Assembly (NCBI RefSeq): GCF_020379485.1
Contig: NW_026016792.1
Location: 49,912-113,911, forward strand
Direction of reading: 5' to 3'
Source of the DNA: Brassica napus
Lineage: Eukaryota; Streptophyta; Magnoliopsida; Brassicales; Brassicaceae
Length of the DNA stretch: 64,000 nucleotides
Shown: piece after piece, positions 46,643-58,392 of the stretch
Layout of the letters: every line of letters starts with the position of its first letter
Numbering within the stretch: position 1 is the first letter of the stretch
Translations under genes and position numbers: made by a program
Notes under the pieces: generated by a model
Databases searched by the model: none
What the model was told of the DNA's origin: nothing
The model's input: the letters and a program-made list of their open reading frames with translations, nothing else

Positions 46643-47438
46643 TTAGTTTTCTCGTTTAGTCTATTTAACTTACAAAGCTGTTGTTATGGACTTTATGAAG
46701 TGGGCAGAGAACATAAACTTAAAAAGTACGAAGTTTTGCATTGATTACATAATAGCTATATGGTCCCAATATCATTTGTTGATAATTGGTAGATTATATC
46801 TTGCCAAACCAAGCACCCATATGGATCCCGACCATTCTCATTGAGAATAACCCAGCACCCTAACTTCTCCAACCCATTAAGGCAAACTTTTTGTTTGTTT
46901 GTTGTATTGCTGTAGGTGTATATACAATACAACTATTTTCATACTACAGGAAAAAAATATGCATAATTTTATTTGAAAAATTTGAATTCAGCTCAATAAA
47001 TTCGCATAACATATTAACTGTTTGTAGATTGACGCAACGTAAAAAAATGAAATCAACATGTGACTTGCCCCAAATAGGGAAATAAACAAAGATCATTGAA
47101 AATATTACTAAGAATTTTTGCTAAAACACTATATTCAATATTTTTTGTGTATTAAATTTTCATAGGTTTGCAACTGAATACCCGATGGTAAATAAATAAA
47201 TTTGTTTTTTTGCTTAAATAACAAATAAATTAGTTCTTTTTTTATCAAATATATATATATAAATTAGTTCATGTATCATTTTAAGAGAAAACACATAGAC
47301 TTGATCCTAATATTGATGAGCCAAGATGATCATCATATACATGTAAAGGGTATACAATTAATCCATTCTAAATCGAAACATATTCGCTCTTTAAAAACCA
47401 TAGGTTACTCTAAGTACGTCAAGTCATTTTAAAGTAAA
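46643..47438. other. AT-rich spacer
   Basis: No gene recognised. Contains one micro-insertion (47225-47270). Confidence 0.5.
47225..47270 (-). repeat. Micro-insertion with 12-bp duplication
   Basis: ATAAATTAGTTC is repeated exactly around a 22-base insert which ends GATAAAAAAA on the minus strand, after an AT-rich start. Confidence 0.6.
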
Positions 47439-47682
47439 ACCCTACGAGTTTGTATTTTTTTTTTGGCAACCAACTGCTATTCTATTACTCAAACTTGAGG
47501 TGGCATGGGTAACCAGACTGGAATAAAACAACTAACAAAACACAACGATCTATGAAAAGAACGGACATTCCTAGCTAGCGAATCAGCAATTCCATTTTAC
47601 ATCCTTGAAAAGTATTGAATGTTGAAGTCCGGAAAGCATATCTTAAGAATCTGAATGACCTCCAGCACCCTACGAGTTTGTA
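47439..47682 (-). mobile_element. Severely 5'-truncated LINE with 16-bp target duplication
   Basis: ACCCTACGAGTTTGTA occurs exactly at both ends. Between them is a 212-base minus-strand insert ending GGTTGCC plus a poly-A run. One frame reads IADSLARNVRSFHRS, the typical end of plant LINE RNase H domains, followed by a stop. Truncation, tail and duplication together show LINE-type retrotransposition. The duplication is perfect, so the insertion is young. Confidence 0.85.
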
Positions 47683-50457
47683 CATAACGCAATATAGTAT
47701 ATATACATATATGAACTCTCTCTTTTCCGGAAAAAATCAAGCTCTACTATCTCCATAATATGAACAAATTCAAATGAGAATTGACTTACAATCATCGAGC
47801 TAATAACTACAAATATAAGTCAACTATGAACCCCCTCTGATATCATGACACGTTCAAAACATTATCACGTATCAAGAGCGTATGGTCCCATACAAAATGC
47901 CTCTCCATAACAATTAGGTTTCATCGCCAATAATTTGTCATTCGCAGAAAATACATTTAGTATTATCAAACTAAATCTAAAAATACAATTAAATAATACA
48001 CCGCCCATTATGTATCGATTAAATTCGAATTGAAAGGTTTCGTACCTTATAGATTATTTATTATTATAGTGAGCTTGGTTCTACCGTCGACAGGTGTTAA
48101 CCTTCACGATCTTGTACAAGAGGCGGAGCGTGTGATCGCACCAAGATGAAGACGTGTGGCAGGGACCTAATTAGATACATAGAAGCAAGACGATAAAATA
48201 TTGCTTTTAAGGTGGCCCACGACATACCAAACTCTTTTTTGAGTAGTTTGTTCTGTGGTCTTGTACAAAACATGTCTTCTCCAAGATCCTCGCTTTCCAT
48301 ATTGGGAGAAGGCAGAGATCGTTTGATATCTGCCGTACACGCGTACATGCTTCCATGTGATGGGTTTACGTGGCTGTTGAAACGGAGTTGTAAAATGTCA
48401 ATCGCATCGATGTGTGTAAGGATTGGTGGAATGGTTTCGAAGTTTTAAGAATATGATCGAAAAATGTTTTCATTTCATCATTGTTTGTAGAATTTTAGTT
48501 TGCATCACATGTTCCAATACCAGCGTGCTTGAATATGGTTTGCATCATATGATCGAAAAATGGTTTGAATATGTCAATCAAAAAAGTTCATCATAATTGG
48601 CTAGGAAATTTCTGATAGTGCTAAAAAGAAAAATCTGAGAGTGCTTTTGTCAACATACGGATAGTTTATAGGATATATACAGCAACGTCTTTTTCCAGAA
48701 GTGAAAAGACTATATCATTCTCACCTTTTGAGTTACTTTCTAGTTTCTTATTGATGGGTTATTAGTATTTTACCGTATATATCGTTATGTTTTGAAAACT
48801 GATTCAAAATCTAGCCGAACCCATCTGGATTGTTGCATAGATTCTTCCTTAAAATGCGTACATACCAATAAATTTTATATGAACTTTTCAAAGTTATTTA
48901 TATTTAGATTAACAACATCAGATTGACGGACGTGGTCAATCTTCACAAGCCGAGATCGAAACTTTGAAAGTGATGGTTTCTAAATACCCTAAGGAAAACG
49001 ACAACCTATACTATAAAAGATAGTTTAGACATGTTAAGTCAAAATGTTTAGGTTTACTGTAAGATTTAGTAGATCAGATTACGATTCGTTATTTGTATTC
49101 TTAAAATGATCAACTTTATGTTGGCAATTTGGCATAGGCTTAGTGGCTTAGCTAAACCCAATCGTTAGAAACCCATGTGTATAGATTAGTTGTTATATAT
49201 ATACATCAAAATGTTTACTAATAGTTACATGAACGGGGTACCACGTAAGCTATATATGTACTTAGAGATTTAAAACCTTAACTAAAACCTTCTATATACA
49301 TTTCAGATACAGCAAGTCTTAAGTTTTTTTTTCCAATAAAGTCAAGTTTTAAAATGATAAGTATTCATTATTAGTCTCAAACATGACCGTCTAATAGCAT
49401 GAGCAAATAGAGCGATCAAACATGACCCGAATCTACAAATAAAAAATATTAAGAATTGTTATAAAAGTAAATATATAAATTATGGTCTAAAACTTTATAA
49501 ATTTCTTAGATATATTACTAAATTCACTGTATAATTTCAAAATAGATATTAAATATATATAAATAGAACTATAAACTTTAAAAATTATTTTATTAGATGT
49601 CAAATTTATCTGCAATATTTTTTTTTGAACATGTCCTTTAATTAATCTTGAGACGGCACTGTCACTCTCAAGGGTTTGGTACATATATATACCAAAATGG
49701 AGATACAAACATCATATGGTGCATTTGTATCTAAATAATATAATTACAAAGTGACAGAAACGTGGACATAGTTAGTGTAAGTTATAAATAACTTTGAGAA
49801 AAATATTTTTTTAATTTACAAATGTATGAATAAATGTAAACGATATTTATAGTGGAAGAAATAAGACGTAAAAATAAATTTGACATGCTCTCTAAATTTA
49901 ACAGCGTTAAACATATCAATGTGGTACAAATAAATCGTTTCGTGGTATAGTATTTCATTATTTGTATCAACAAGTAGAACGAGTATAATTCAAATATCAT
50001 TTGAACAAACACGTCTTCGTTAAAATATAATCATATTGAACAAAAATATCAAGCTATTAATGATTTTGACTTATGTAATCTTAAAAACAGGAGATCCGTG
50101 CCGTTTTAAAATCAGAGGATGCAAGTTGGATTGGAAAATTTCATGCTTTCAAAGACTTGTATTTGCCTTACACCATTTGAATAAGTCAAAACAATTATGG
50201 TTATGTAGTTAATGACTTTCGAACAAATTGTCTAGCTAGCGTAATGGGTGATATATAGAACTAAAGCATTGTTTTGCTAGGGGTCTCGCAAAGAAGCATT
50301 ATTTTTTGCTTAAGTACAAATATTTTTATAAATATAAGTAATGAATACTTTGGTAAATTTGTTTTTGTTTTATATGAATTCTTAATGTTTTGGAAAAGAA
50401 AAAAAAATCTTAAGTTTTAATGTGATAAAAAAAAATTGCACTTTGTTTCATGAGAAG
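47683..50457. other. AT-rich spacer with one unexplained GC-richer island
   Basis: No recognised gene. Only 48097-48445 differs in composition (separate entry). Other open frames are short and AT-driven. Confidence 0.5.
48097..48445 (-). other. Unidentified open frame in a GC-richer island
   Basis: A minus-strand frame of about 115 codons stays open from just after a TAA to a stop at 48097, with a first Met at 48348 (MYACTADIKRSLPSPNMESE, then LGEDMFCTRPQNKLLKKEFG). Composition is richer in GC and looks more codon-like than the flanks. I do not recognise the protein. The complementary strand also has a 78-codon frame, so strand is uncertain. It could be a captured gene fragment or chance. 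Confidence 0.25.
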
Positions 50458-50670
50458 TACATCGGCACGACGGGTTTGGAAAAATGGTAAATATCCAAGA
50501 TTCGAAACATACCACTTAAATTTACCCATCTACATGGTCAATCGGTATGGGTATCCAACTCTTACGTAGAGCAATTGGTTTGAATGTCGCCGGTAAAACC
50601 GACCTCCAGAAAATTAGTTGAGCCTTCGGATTCGAATACCCCCAGATTATAAAAAAAAAATACATCGGCA
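50458..50670 (+). mobile_element. SINE-like insert with 10-bp target duplication
   Basis: TACATCGGCA flanks a 193-base insert that ends in ten A. Inside are pol III-type promoter look-alikes: a B-box-like GGATTCGAATACC near 50627, a second weaker one (AGATTCGAAACAT) near 50500, and an A-box-like TAGAGCAATTGG near 50565. Two B-box-like sequences hint at a dimeric structure. No protein frame. It is a tRNA-derived SINE as judged by these features; the named family cannot be assigned without a database. Confidence 0.65.
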
Positions 50671-51116
50671 ATATCACAACAAGGCTTCAATCATCGTTGC
50701 ATCATTAGACGATGGACATAATGCTCTTTGTTATTGTTTACTTTACTTTACAAGAAACTTTCCTGATTTTTCTCTTTGAATGCTGGCACGTGTTGCTACA
50801 GTCACATTAAACCCTTAATTTTGGGGATTAAAATATGAAACCCTAGCTAAGTTTTGTTTTGATATTTAAACCCTAAGTTAACCTACCAATTATTTACTTA
50901 ATAGCGTATAAAATAAGATATGATCTAAAGCTTGTCTACATCCAAAAGACGACCGGAGTCGTTGACTTGTTCTATATATCAATATCAATCTTCTGGAAAC
51001 TATAGGAAACATCGTAGGAACTTACAAACTGATTCTAGATCAAACAAACAAACAAATTTCGAGCTATAAGATGAAGTGAATAATATATTACCCTTAGTCG
51101 ACTGACTAATCTAATA
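50671..51116. other. AT-rich spacer
   Basis: No gene seen. Two AAACCCTAA-type motifs (50845-50875) are isolated and not an array. Confidence 0.5.
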
Positions 51117-51374
51117 CTCCCTCTGTTTCTAAAAGATATATATTATAGGATTTTCACACTTATTAAGAAAATATATCAAATTTTATTTACCAATACATTA
51201 TTTTCCGTAATCAACTATTCCCCACATGTTTTCACCAATAGAATTTTAATAAATACAATTATGTTTTTTGAAGTTTACAATTTACATTTAATTTATGCAT
51301 TGAAAATATGAAAAATATATCTTTTTGAAAAAAAATTGTTTTCTAAAACATAGATCTTTTAGGAACAGAGGGAG
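51117..51374. mobile_element. Stowaway (Tc1/mariner) MITE
   Basis: The terminal inverted repeats CTCCCTCTGTTTCTAAAAGAT and (reverse complement of the right end) CTCCCTCTGTTCCTAAAAGA are flanked by TA on both sides. The 258-base AT-rich interior has no frame. This is the common Stowaway layout of plant genomes. Confidence 0.92.
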
Positions 51375-51624
51375 TATAAACTAAACTCTGGGTTGACATA
51401 TAATAATGACATTGTAAATATAGCTTTCTCATTTTTGCAGGTATTTTTTCGCTATATATCTTTTGAAACTATTTTTTGTTATATTGAAAGTTCAAAATTT
51501 CGAAATGCATTCTGCAAAGACTCTTATTCTGAAGGAAATTATCATTTACTGAACTCTTTATTTTTATTTTACCACAAAAATGAAGAGTATTTTAATGGCC
51601 TCTTCGATCGTGTTTTAATTAGTA

Positions 51625-52427
51625 CTAGGTGTCTTACCCGCATATGCAAGCTTAATCGTTTTACAAATATTTATTAGTTTATTTTTTATTAATTCAAAAA
51701 CCAACATAGTAACTTATTATTTATGTTCAAAAAGATAAATCAAACATAAATATATATATGACAAAAATCTAATTAAATATATATTTTTAATTAAAATTTA
51801 TTAAAGATAATATTGACTTTAACCATTAATTTATTATAATTGTTTTATATTTTTTAAAAAATTTTATAATTGAAAAATATGTTTTAATTTAATATTATTA
51901 ATAAAAATTAGTTTTTATTATATAATTAATTATATATAAAATTCATTAAGGGTATTATAGATATTAATCGCTCTAACTTTTAACGTGAAAATTTTGTTGC
52001 TAATTTTCTTACCAATATTTATTATTTTATGTCTTATTAATTCAAAAACCATCATGACAATTTATTATTTATATTTAAATTTTTTAAAATCAATTAAATT
52101 ATTTATATATGACAAAATTTATCATTAAAATATGTTTATTATTGTATTAAAATTTTGAAATTGTGTTATACTTATTTTTTAACTTTTATAATAGAAACAA
52201 TTATTTTAAGATAACAACAAAATATATAAGAATTATCTATTTAAAAATAATTATTATTAATATAAATTCGTTTTTAATTATATAATAAATTCACAAATAA
52301 ATAGATAATTTTATATCATTTTAAAAAATATATATAAATTCATTAAGGGTATCATTGACTTTAACCGATATAACTTTTAACGTGAGATCTCCGTTACAAA
52401 AAATCACTTCGCAAATAATAGTAAAGA
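51625..52427 (-). mobile_element. Short Helitron (non-autonomous), 0.8 kb
   Basis: The left end is CTAG with a weakened hairpin region (ACCCGCATATGC). The right end on the minus strand starts TCTTTACTATTATTTGCGAA. Host A/T target is preserved. The interior has two diverged copies of a 355-base unit (compare ATTAATTCAAAAACCA at about 51690 and 52040, and CATTAAGGGTAT near 51942 and 52341). Confidence 0.72.
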
Positions 52428-52880
52428 TATTGTGGGTAAATCCATGTTTTAACACTGTATTGTTTTAATGGGAACTAATATTTTCATTAGTTTAATGCTA
52501 TATGTAAGTGTTTAATCGAGTAAAACAACCTAACTCAAATAGATAAAATTGTATGGATTTGGTAGTATCGAATGAACGCTATTTAAAAAGACATGCGGTA
52601 TATAGATATGATTTGGTATATGAACCGATAAAACCAAAAATTTCAAAGAAATTGATTAATTAAAATATAGTAGTATAGTTATATGTAAGTTATATAATAC
52701 AATTGATCATATATATATATATATTGTTTTTATTATTATTGATATGATTTTAAGATTTTATTATTTTTGACATATATTTGTGCTAAATTTTATTTATTTA
52801 ATAATATTATGATAGTACTAACTTTTTCTTATTTTTTGTTTTAAGAAATTATCATAATTATTTTTTATTTTAAATTATTA

Positions 52881-53155
52881 CTCATTCTGTTTCAATAGAA
52901 TCCATTTTTTATAAAAAAAAAAAAAATTGTTTCTTTATTTGTCGTTTTAGAGTTAAAATTTTGTTTCATTTTAAGTGTTGTTTTATGTTTTCAATGCAAA
53001 ATTTAATAATAAATTCACCATTTTATTTTTCTTTTGGTTGAAATATGGTTAGGTGTATAAGTAATAATGTTTTTATTTTGGAATATGTAAAATTAAATAT
53101 TTTCTTAATCTGTGTGCATAAATCTAAAACGACAACTAAAGTAAAACTGATGGAG
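52881..53155. mobile_element. Mariner-type MITE
   Basis: The left end CTCATTCTGTTTCAATAGAA and the reverse complement of the right end, CTCCATCAGTTTTACTTTAG, are degenerate inverted repeats with TA on both flanks. Subterminal GTCGTTTTAGA occurs inverted on both sides. Related to, but older than, the Stowaway copy at 51.1 kb. A further half-element may lie at 53270-53352. Confidence 0.7.
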
Positions 53156-55878
53156 TAGTTATTTCACATATTCCATGCATATAATAATGGTAAATTGTAA
53201 ATGATGAAGACATTATTTGTGTTTACTATATTTTGATTTGGCTAGAAATTATGGGAACTAGTTAATCACAAAATTTAATACATTTATTAACATGTTTTCT
53301 TAATGTGTGTTAAAACTATAAAATATACATCATTTTGGAACGGAAGGTGTATTTTTAATTAATAGTTAAGTCAAACAGAAAATCATTTTATTTCAAAAAT
53401 AATTACTGAAAATATATTATATTTTAATAATCATATAAACTGAAATTTCTAACATATTATAAAAATAAATATAATTATAATTTTGTGGTATAAATAAAAA
53501 TCGAAGAAACCAAAAACTAAAAGTATATTATTTGAACCAAACCAAAAAATATAGTTTTGATATGGTAACCATTTCTTATAAACCAAAATACCAGAAAAAA
53601 AATTAACGAGCCAAACTGTAAACAAAACCAAATTGAACACTCTTAGATGTGTAAAGAAATTCGATACCATGTGCATTTACAAGCTAGTATAGTTCATTAA
53701 TGTATAGATATTAAGAAAAAATGAAGTACTATATAAGTAGGTATCTATGTCGCATATAGTCAAAGTAAAGTTAATATATGAACCCCGAAGATGAGTGAAT
53801 AAAAAGGTATGGGCGACGCATCCAGAGGACGTGGTAGTTACGGGATTTCAACAGAAGAAAAAAACTTGGTTTTTGGTGGAAAAATCTAATTCCATAACAT
53901 ATTACTAAATCTTTTTTGTTAATTCATTTTATAAGCTCAATGCACGTTGGAATAGATAATAAGTTTAGAAGCTCCATGCACACAGCCACGACGTGCTTCG
54001 TAACACTCCTCTTGTTTCTTGTGGAGCTAAATTCATCAAAACATGTAGTAAGTTTTTCTGTTGATATAGCTAAAAGCCTAAACTGTCAGGTAGTTTAGGT
54101 TTTATTAGCATTTTGTGAACTAAAAGTGTGTTCCCTAATAAAGTCGTCTTCCGACAAAGTTAGAAAACGCGTTACTATGATGAAGTACTGTCAAATTTGG
54201 ATAAAATCAAAAGTAATCTAATAGTATTATCACAATTGAAAGGTTTATTGGGTAATGTGTGAGTGGAAGTTTACCGTATTAATAATGACTTAATGAGTAT
54301 AGTAAGTCGGAAGTGTGTTGTGCTAATTAATTAATTAAACTTTTTGATAAGTAGAGTAATTAGACACTCTTACGAGTTATATTTATTTAACAAGTTGGTT
54401 TAAATTTAAAGATGAGGTGCCTTCGTTTCCGTAAACTTTACTGTGAGAGTTAATATGCATGAGTCTATGACCATAAAAAGTCAAATAACGAAGATGAAAT
54501 CATGTTACAGTTGAGAATCTTAAGGATTCGGTTCCAGTTGTCCAAAACATTAGTAGTATTACAGAACTATCTGATGATTTCGAGCTTAATTTTGTCTACT
54601 AATTGCTCACATCTAATAAATTGGACAAACTATTATACTAACCCCAAAACACGCAATAAATATTTATTACCCAAGTTATGGACTTTTGATGGGTCGGCAA
54701 TTCAATGGATGTATTCACAAAAATGGAGGTGACATTAAATTAGGGCTGCGTGGTGAAAAATGCTAAAATTTGGAAATATATTAATATATTTTTATAAAAT
54801 AGAATATTTAAATGTATACCCGTATATGAACTCTTTTATGCTGGTTACAAGATGTGGTCGATGCAAATCGTAATTTAATGTCAAAACATTTTGGGAATTA
54901 AGTACTTAAGATTTGCTATATCCAGCCAATACTCAATTGTAAAGGACTGAAGAAATAATTTTGCATCAGGTAGCGAACAAAATATTATCACAATATGTTT
55001 TCTTATTTTCTCTTGTGCAATATCACATTTTTCTTAATTATTTATTTATCAGAATTATATCTCACAAAATGGATTCAATAATTGTAATTCTGAAAATCTA
55101 TTTGATAAACAAATAACCTTCTATTAAAAGCTATTTAACTGGTAATAAAACTACAAGCAATATCCGAATATTAGCTTTCTGTCTCTCCTTTTAATTTTGT
55201 CTTCTTTCGGTGCCACTCCTTCTCACACATCATGATGCATTTATCAGAACCACACAGTTTTGAATGTCCAAACTGAGATATACAAAAACTCATACATGAA
55301 CGTGATATAACATATCTATGTATATACTTGTAAAAAATCCGCCGATCCTCCATAAAAATAAAATGTACGCGAAAATGATTTAGAGCTCAATGGTTTAACA
55401 AAATACTTACAACATATTCATCAGAATTTTTTTCATAACCTCGTTGCAAAAAAATAATGTATTTTCTCATAAACTTCAGACTGATGATAGATTAACACAA
55501 GTTATGAATAATTAAAAACAGCAAATCATAATTGAAGGAATATTTTAGCCTTTTAGCCTTTTACGGATGTATTTTTGATTTAGTGTTTCAACACCAAATA
55601 TATTACATTTATTTTGATTTTTTAGCAAGTAAACGCAAACGTCAAAACAAATATTTCTGTTTGAAACCGTGTATAGTAAGCGGGAGAGAGATAGAAGGAG
55701 GCTGACTTTGAAGAGAAGAGAGTAAATGCATTTTGCTGTCCATGTTGACTCTTTGAAAGCAAATCCAAAGCCAGCCCCTTCATTATCGTTGCTTTTTTCC
55801 ATTAATTTATTAATTACTAATTGAATCATCTTTTGCTCTCTTTCTGCTCTCTCTCTCTCTCATCTTACTCACTTTTTC
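53156..55878. other. Spacer and MYB96 upstream region
   Basis: AT-rich, without a recognised gene. A 40-codon frame at 53976-54098 begins with a signal-peptide-like segment (MHTATTCFVTLLLFLVELNS) but has only one later Cys and no family features; it might be a decayed secreted-peptide exon. The last kilobase should contain MYB96 regulatory DNA. Confidence 0.45.
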
Positions 55879-55886
55879 TATAAATA
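55879..55886 (+). promoter_or_regulatory. TATA box of MYB96
   Basis: TATAAATA, 200 bases before the MYB96 start codon and followed by a CT-rich leader typical of highly expressed plant genes. Confidence 0.65.
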
Positions 55887-56085
55887 TAACCAACATCTCT
55901 CTCCACTTCTTCAGACAAAACCAAACCTATTTGGTCTTTTCTTGTCTTAATTCTCAAAATTTCTTAAAGATTTATAGAAAAACTCAAAGATTAAGGTTTA
56001 GTTCTATTACCTTATCAACATCCTTATTAAAAAGTCCAATTTCTTTCCCTAAGCTTTACATCTTCATATTGAAAGAAGAAAAAAA

Positions 56086-57443
56086 ATGGGAAGACCACCT
56101 TGTTGTGAAAAGACTGGAGTGAAGAAAGGGCCATGGACACCAGAGGAAGACATCGTCTTAGTTTCTTACATCCAAGAACATGGTCCTGGAAACTGGAGAT
56201 CTGTCCCCACCAACACAGGTTTGTCTTTGTACTTTCTTGATAACAAACTAGCTTGTTTGTTAAATTAAACTTTTAATCCTGTTACTTTTAATTGAACTTT
56301 TCCTGGTTGGTATGATCATTAATATGAGTGAAGTATGAGTGAAGTAAATAGCCTAAGTTATTTTATCGGCTCTCTTGTCCACACATCTCTAATAACCATT
56401 TTATCCATTGTCCTTGAGTTATTTGGGTTAAAATCTTTGTTAATTTGGTGTTTTAGGTCTGAGGAGATGTAGCAAGAGCTGCAGATTGAGATGGACTAAT
56501 TATCTTCGACCTGGAATTAAGCGTGGCAATTTTACTGAGCATGAAGAAAAGATGATTGTTCATCTCCAAGCCCTTTTAGGCAACAGGTATATACATGCAC
56601 ATGATCTTTATTTGTCAGGAAATACCTTTCTTGTGTATATAATAAGATCTAAATATGTTTCTCTTTGTGTTTAGATGGGCAGCCATAGCATCATACCTTC
56701 CAGAAAGGACAGACAATGATATAAAAAACTATTGGAACACTCACTTGAAGAAGAAGCTCAAGAAGATCAATGAATCTGGTGAAGAAGATAATGACGACTT
56801 CTTTTCATCAAAGACTATTTCACAAAAGCAACATCAAAGCTCAAACAAAGGTCAATGGGAGAGAAGACTTCAGACTGATATCAACATGGCAAAGCAAGCT
56901 CTTTCTGAGGCTTTGTCTTTAGACAAAAAACCATCATCATCACCAGTAATCATACCCCAAAACATCCCTAGCTTCTCATCAGTTTTACTTGACAATTGTC
57001 ATGATCCATCCTCTTCTTCTTCCTCTACTACAACAACAACCACCACTACAAGCAACACTACTAATATATATCCATCAGGGGTATATGCCTCAAGCGCTGA
57101 GAACATAGCTCGGTTGCTTCAAGATTTCATGAAAGATACACCAAAACCATTAACCTTGACATCCTCATCACCAATTTCAGAGACCGGACCACTTGCTTCA
57201 GCAGCTTCCGAAGAAGGTGGAGAAGGGTTTGAACAATCTTTCTTTAGCTTCAATTCCATGGAAGAAACTCAAAATCTGACTCAGGAGACAAACTTCTTCC
57301 ATGACCAAGAGAGCAAACCCGCAATAACAATGGACCATGATTTTGGTTTGATTTCACAAGGATCTCTATCTTTGTTGGAGAAATGGCTATTTGACGAAAA
57401 CATGGTCGGTATGTCCTTAGAAGGACAAGAAGCAATTTTCTAG
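56086..57443 (+). CDS. MYB96: R2R3-MYB transcription factor MYB96
   Basis: Three exons (56086-56218, 56457-56586, 56675-57443) give 343 residues. R2 begins [20 protein letters not shown] and R3 begins [20 protein letters not shown], with the regularly spaced tryptophans kept. The intron positions (in R2 and R3) are the standard R2R3-MYB ones. The tail contains [19 protein letters not shown], characteristic of the MYB96/MYB94/MYB30 subgroup (S1), and a Ser/Thr-rich region with an ACA/ACC triplet tract. In Arabidopsis MYB96 activates cuticular wax biosynthesis and links ABA, drought and auxin signals. In-frame and complete. Position before the RING-CH gene agrees with Arabidopsis At5g62470. Confidence 0.95.
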
Positions 57444-57801
57444 AACTACATCAAGTGGAGTATTTTCAAAAAGTGAGGGCTTAATTAGTTAAGAGTTATA
57501 ACAAGTATTATAGAGTTATAACCTATATAATATCTGTGCTTATTATTGCATTAGGGTTATAGAGTCTTTAGTAGCTTTTTAGCTCTACAACACTCTTTTT
57601 CCCTTTTGGTGATGTAATCTCTTTTTCTTATAATTTGTATGTTTCAGAAAGGGTGTATCATCTTTATTTAAGTATGTGTAATGTGTTTGTTCTTTGTGGC
57701 TCATATGGGTTATACAAATGTCATTTTGTCAACTGGAAATTGAAATCCATCTATTTTGTGCAGAAAATACATCTATAAGACTCAAGTTCTATCTTCAAAG
57801 T

Positions 57802-57844
57802 GAGATTATGTTTTCTTTTTTGGATAAAAAACGAGATTATGTTT
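57802..57844 (-). repeat. Micro-insertion with 12-bp duplication
   Basis: GAGATTATGTTT is repeated exactly around a 19-base insert, which on the minus strand reads GTTTTTTATCCAAAAAAGA. Confidence 0.7.
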
Positions 57845-57878
57845 CTGAACCAAAACAAATATGAAATTATGTCTTGCT

Positions 57879-57914
57879 AGTTTGATGAGTTTTTTTTTAC
57901 AACAGTTTGATGAG
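57879..57914 (-). repeat. Micro-insertion with 11-bp duplication
   Basis: AGTTTGATGAG is repeated exactly around a 14-base insert, GTTGT followed by nine A on the minus strand. Confidence 0.75.
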
Positions 57915-58356
57915 CTGTTATAAAAAGAAATTTCGTGAGATTGATTTATCTGGATTAAGTATCACTACATAATAATAAAAAAACTATTTTTTTGTCAAAA
58001 AATAAAAAAATACTAATTAAAAGAATAAAAACATATTATCAATTTTGTCCTTTCAAATCGATCATAATCTCTGAAGACACATGTCATTAAATGGTAAGAG
58101 AAAGAGTCCACCTACTGGAGTTATTCAAACTTATTTATACATTTAATTATTTTTATTACGTATTATCCTTGTAATATTGTCTTGACGACTAAAGATGTAA
58201 TAATGTTGATTTGCAACTGACATAAATATTATTCATTTCACCTAAAATAGGCGAGTTTTCAAAAATAATTCCTTTTAGGTTTTGTATTAAATAAAGTGTA
58301 AAATAATTTATAAAAATATCACAAATTCGAGTTGGAAACATTTATAAAGACTTGAG

Positions 58357-58392
58357 AAATATTAGAGAGTTTTACCAAAAAATATTAGAGAG
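58357..58392 (+). repeat. Micro-insertion with 13-bp duplication
   Basis: AAATATTAGAGAG is repeated exactly around the 10-base insert TTTTACCAAA, which resembles the TTTTACCCAAAAAAA insert in the ELF5 relic. Confidence 0.7.

Noticed and set aside
49305..49355. Additional micro-insertion around AAGTC..AAGTTTT
   Set aside because: The two flanks differ by an internal 2-base gap, so the duplication is not convincing.
50820..50880. AAACCCTAA motifs suggesting telomere-like DNA
   Set aside because: Only two or three isolated motifs, not an array.
53976..54098. Small secreted peptide candidate MHTATTCFVTLLL
   Set aside because: It has only a signal-like segment, no mature cysteine pattern and no supporting second exon; left as a note in the spacer entry.
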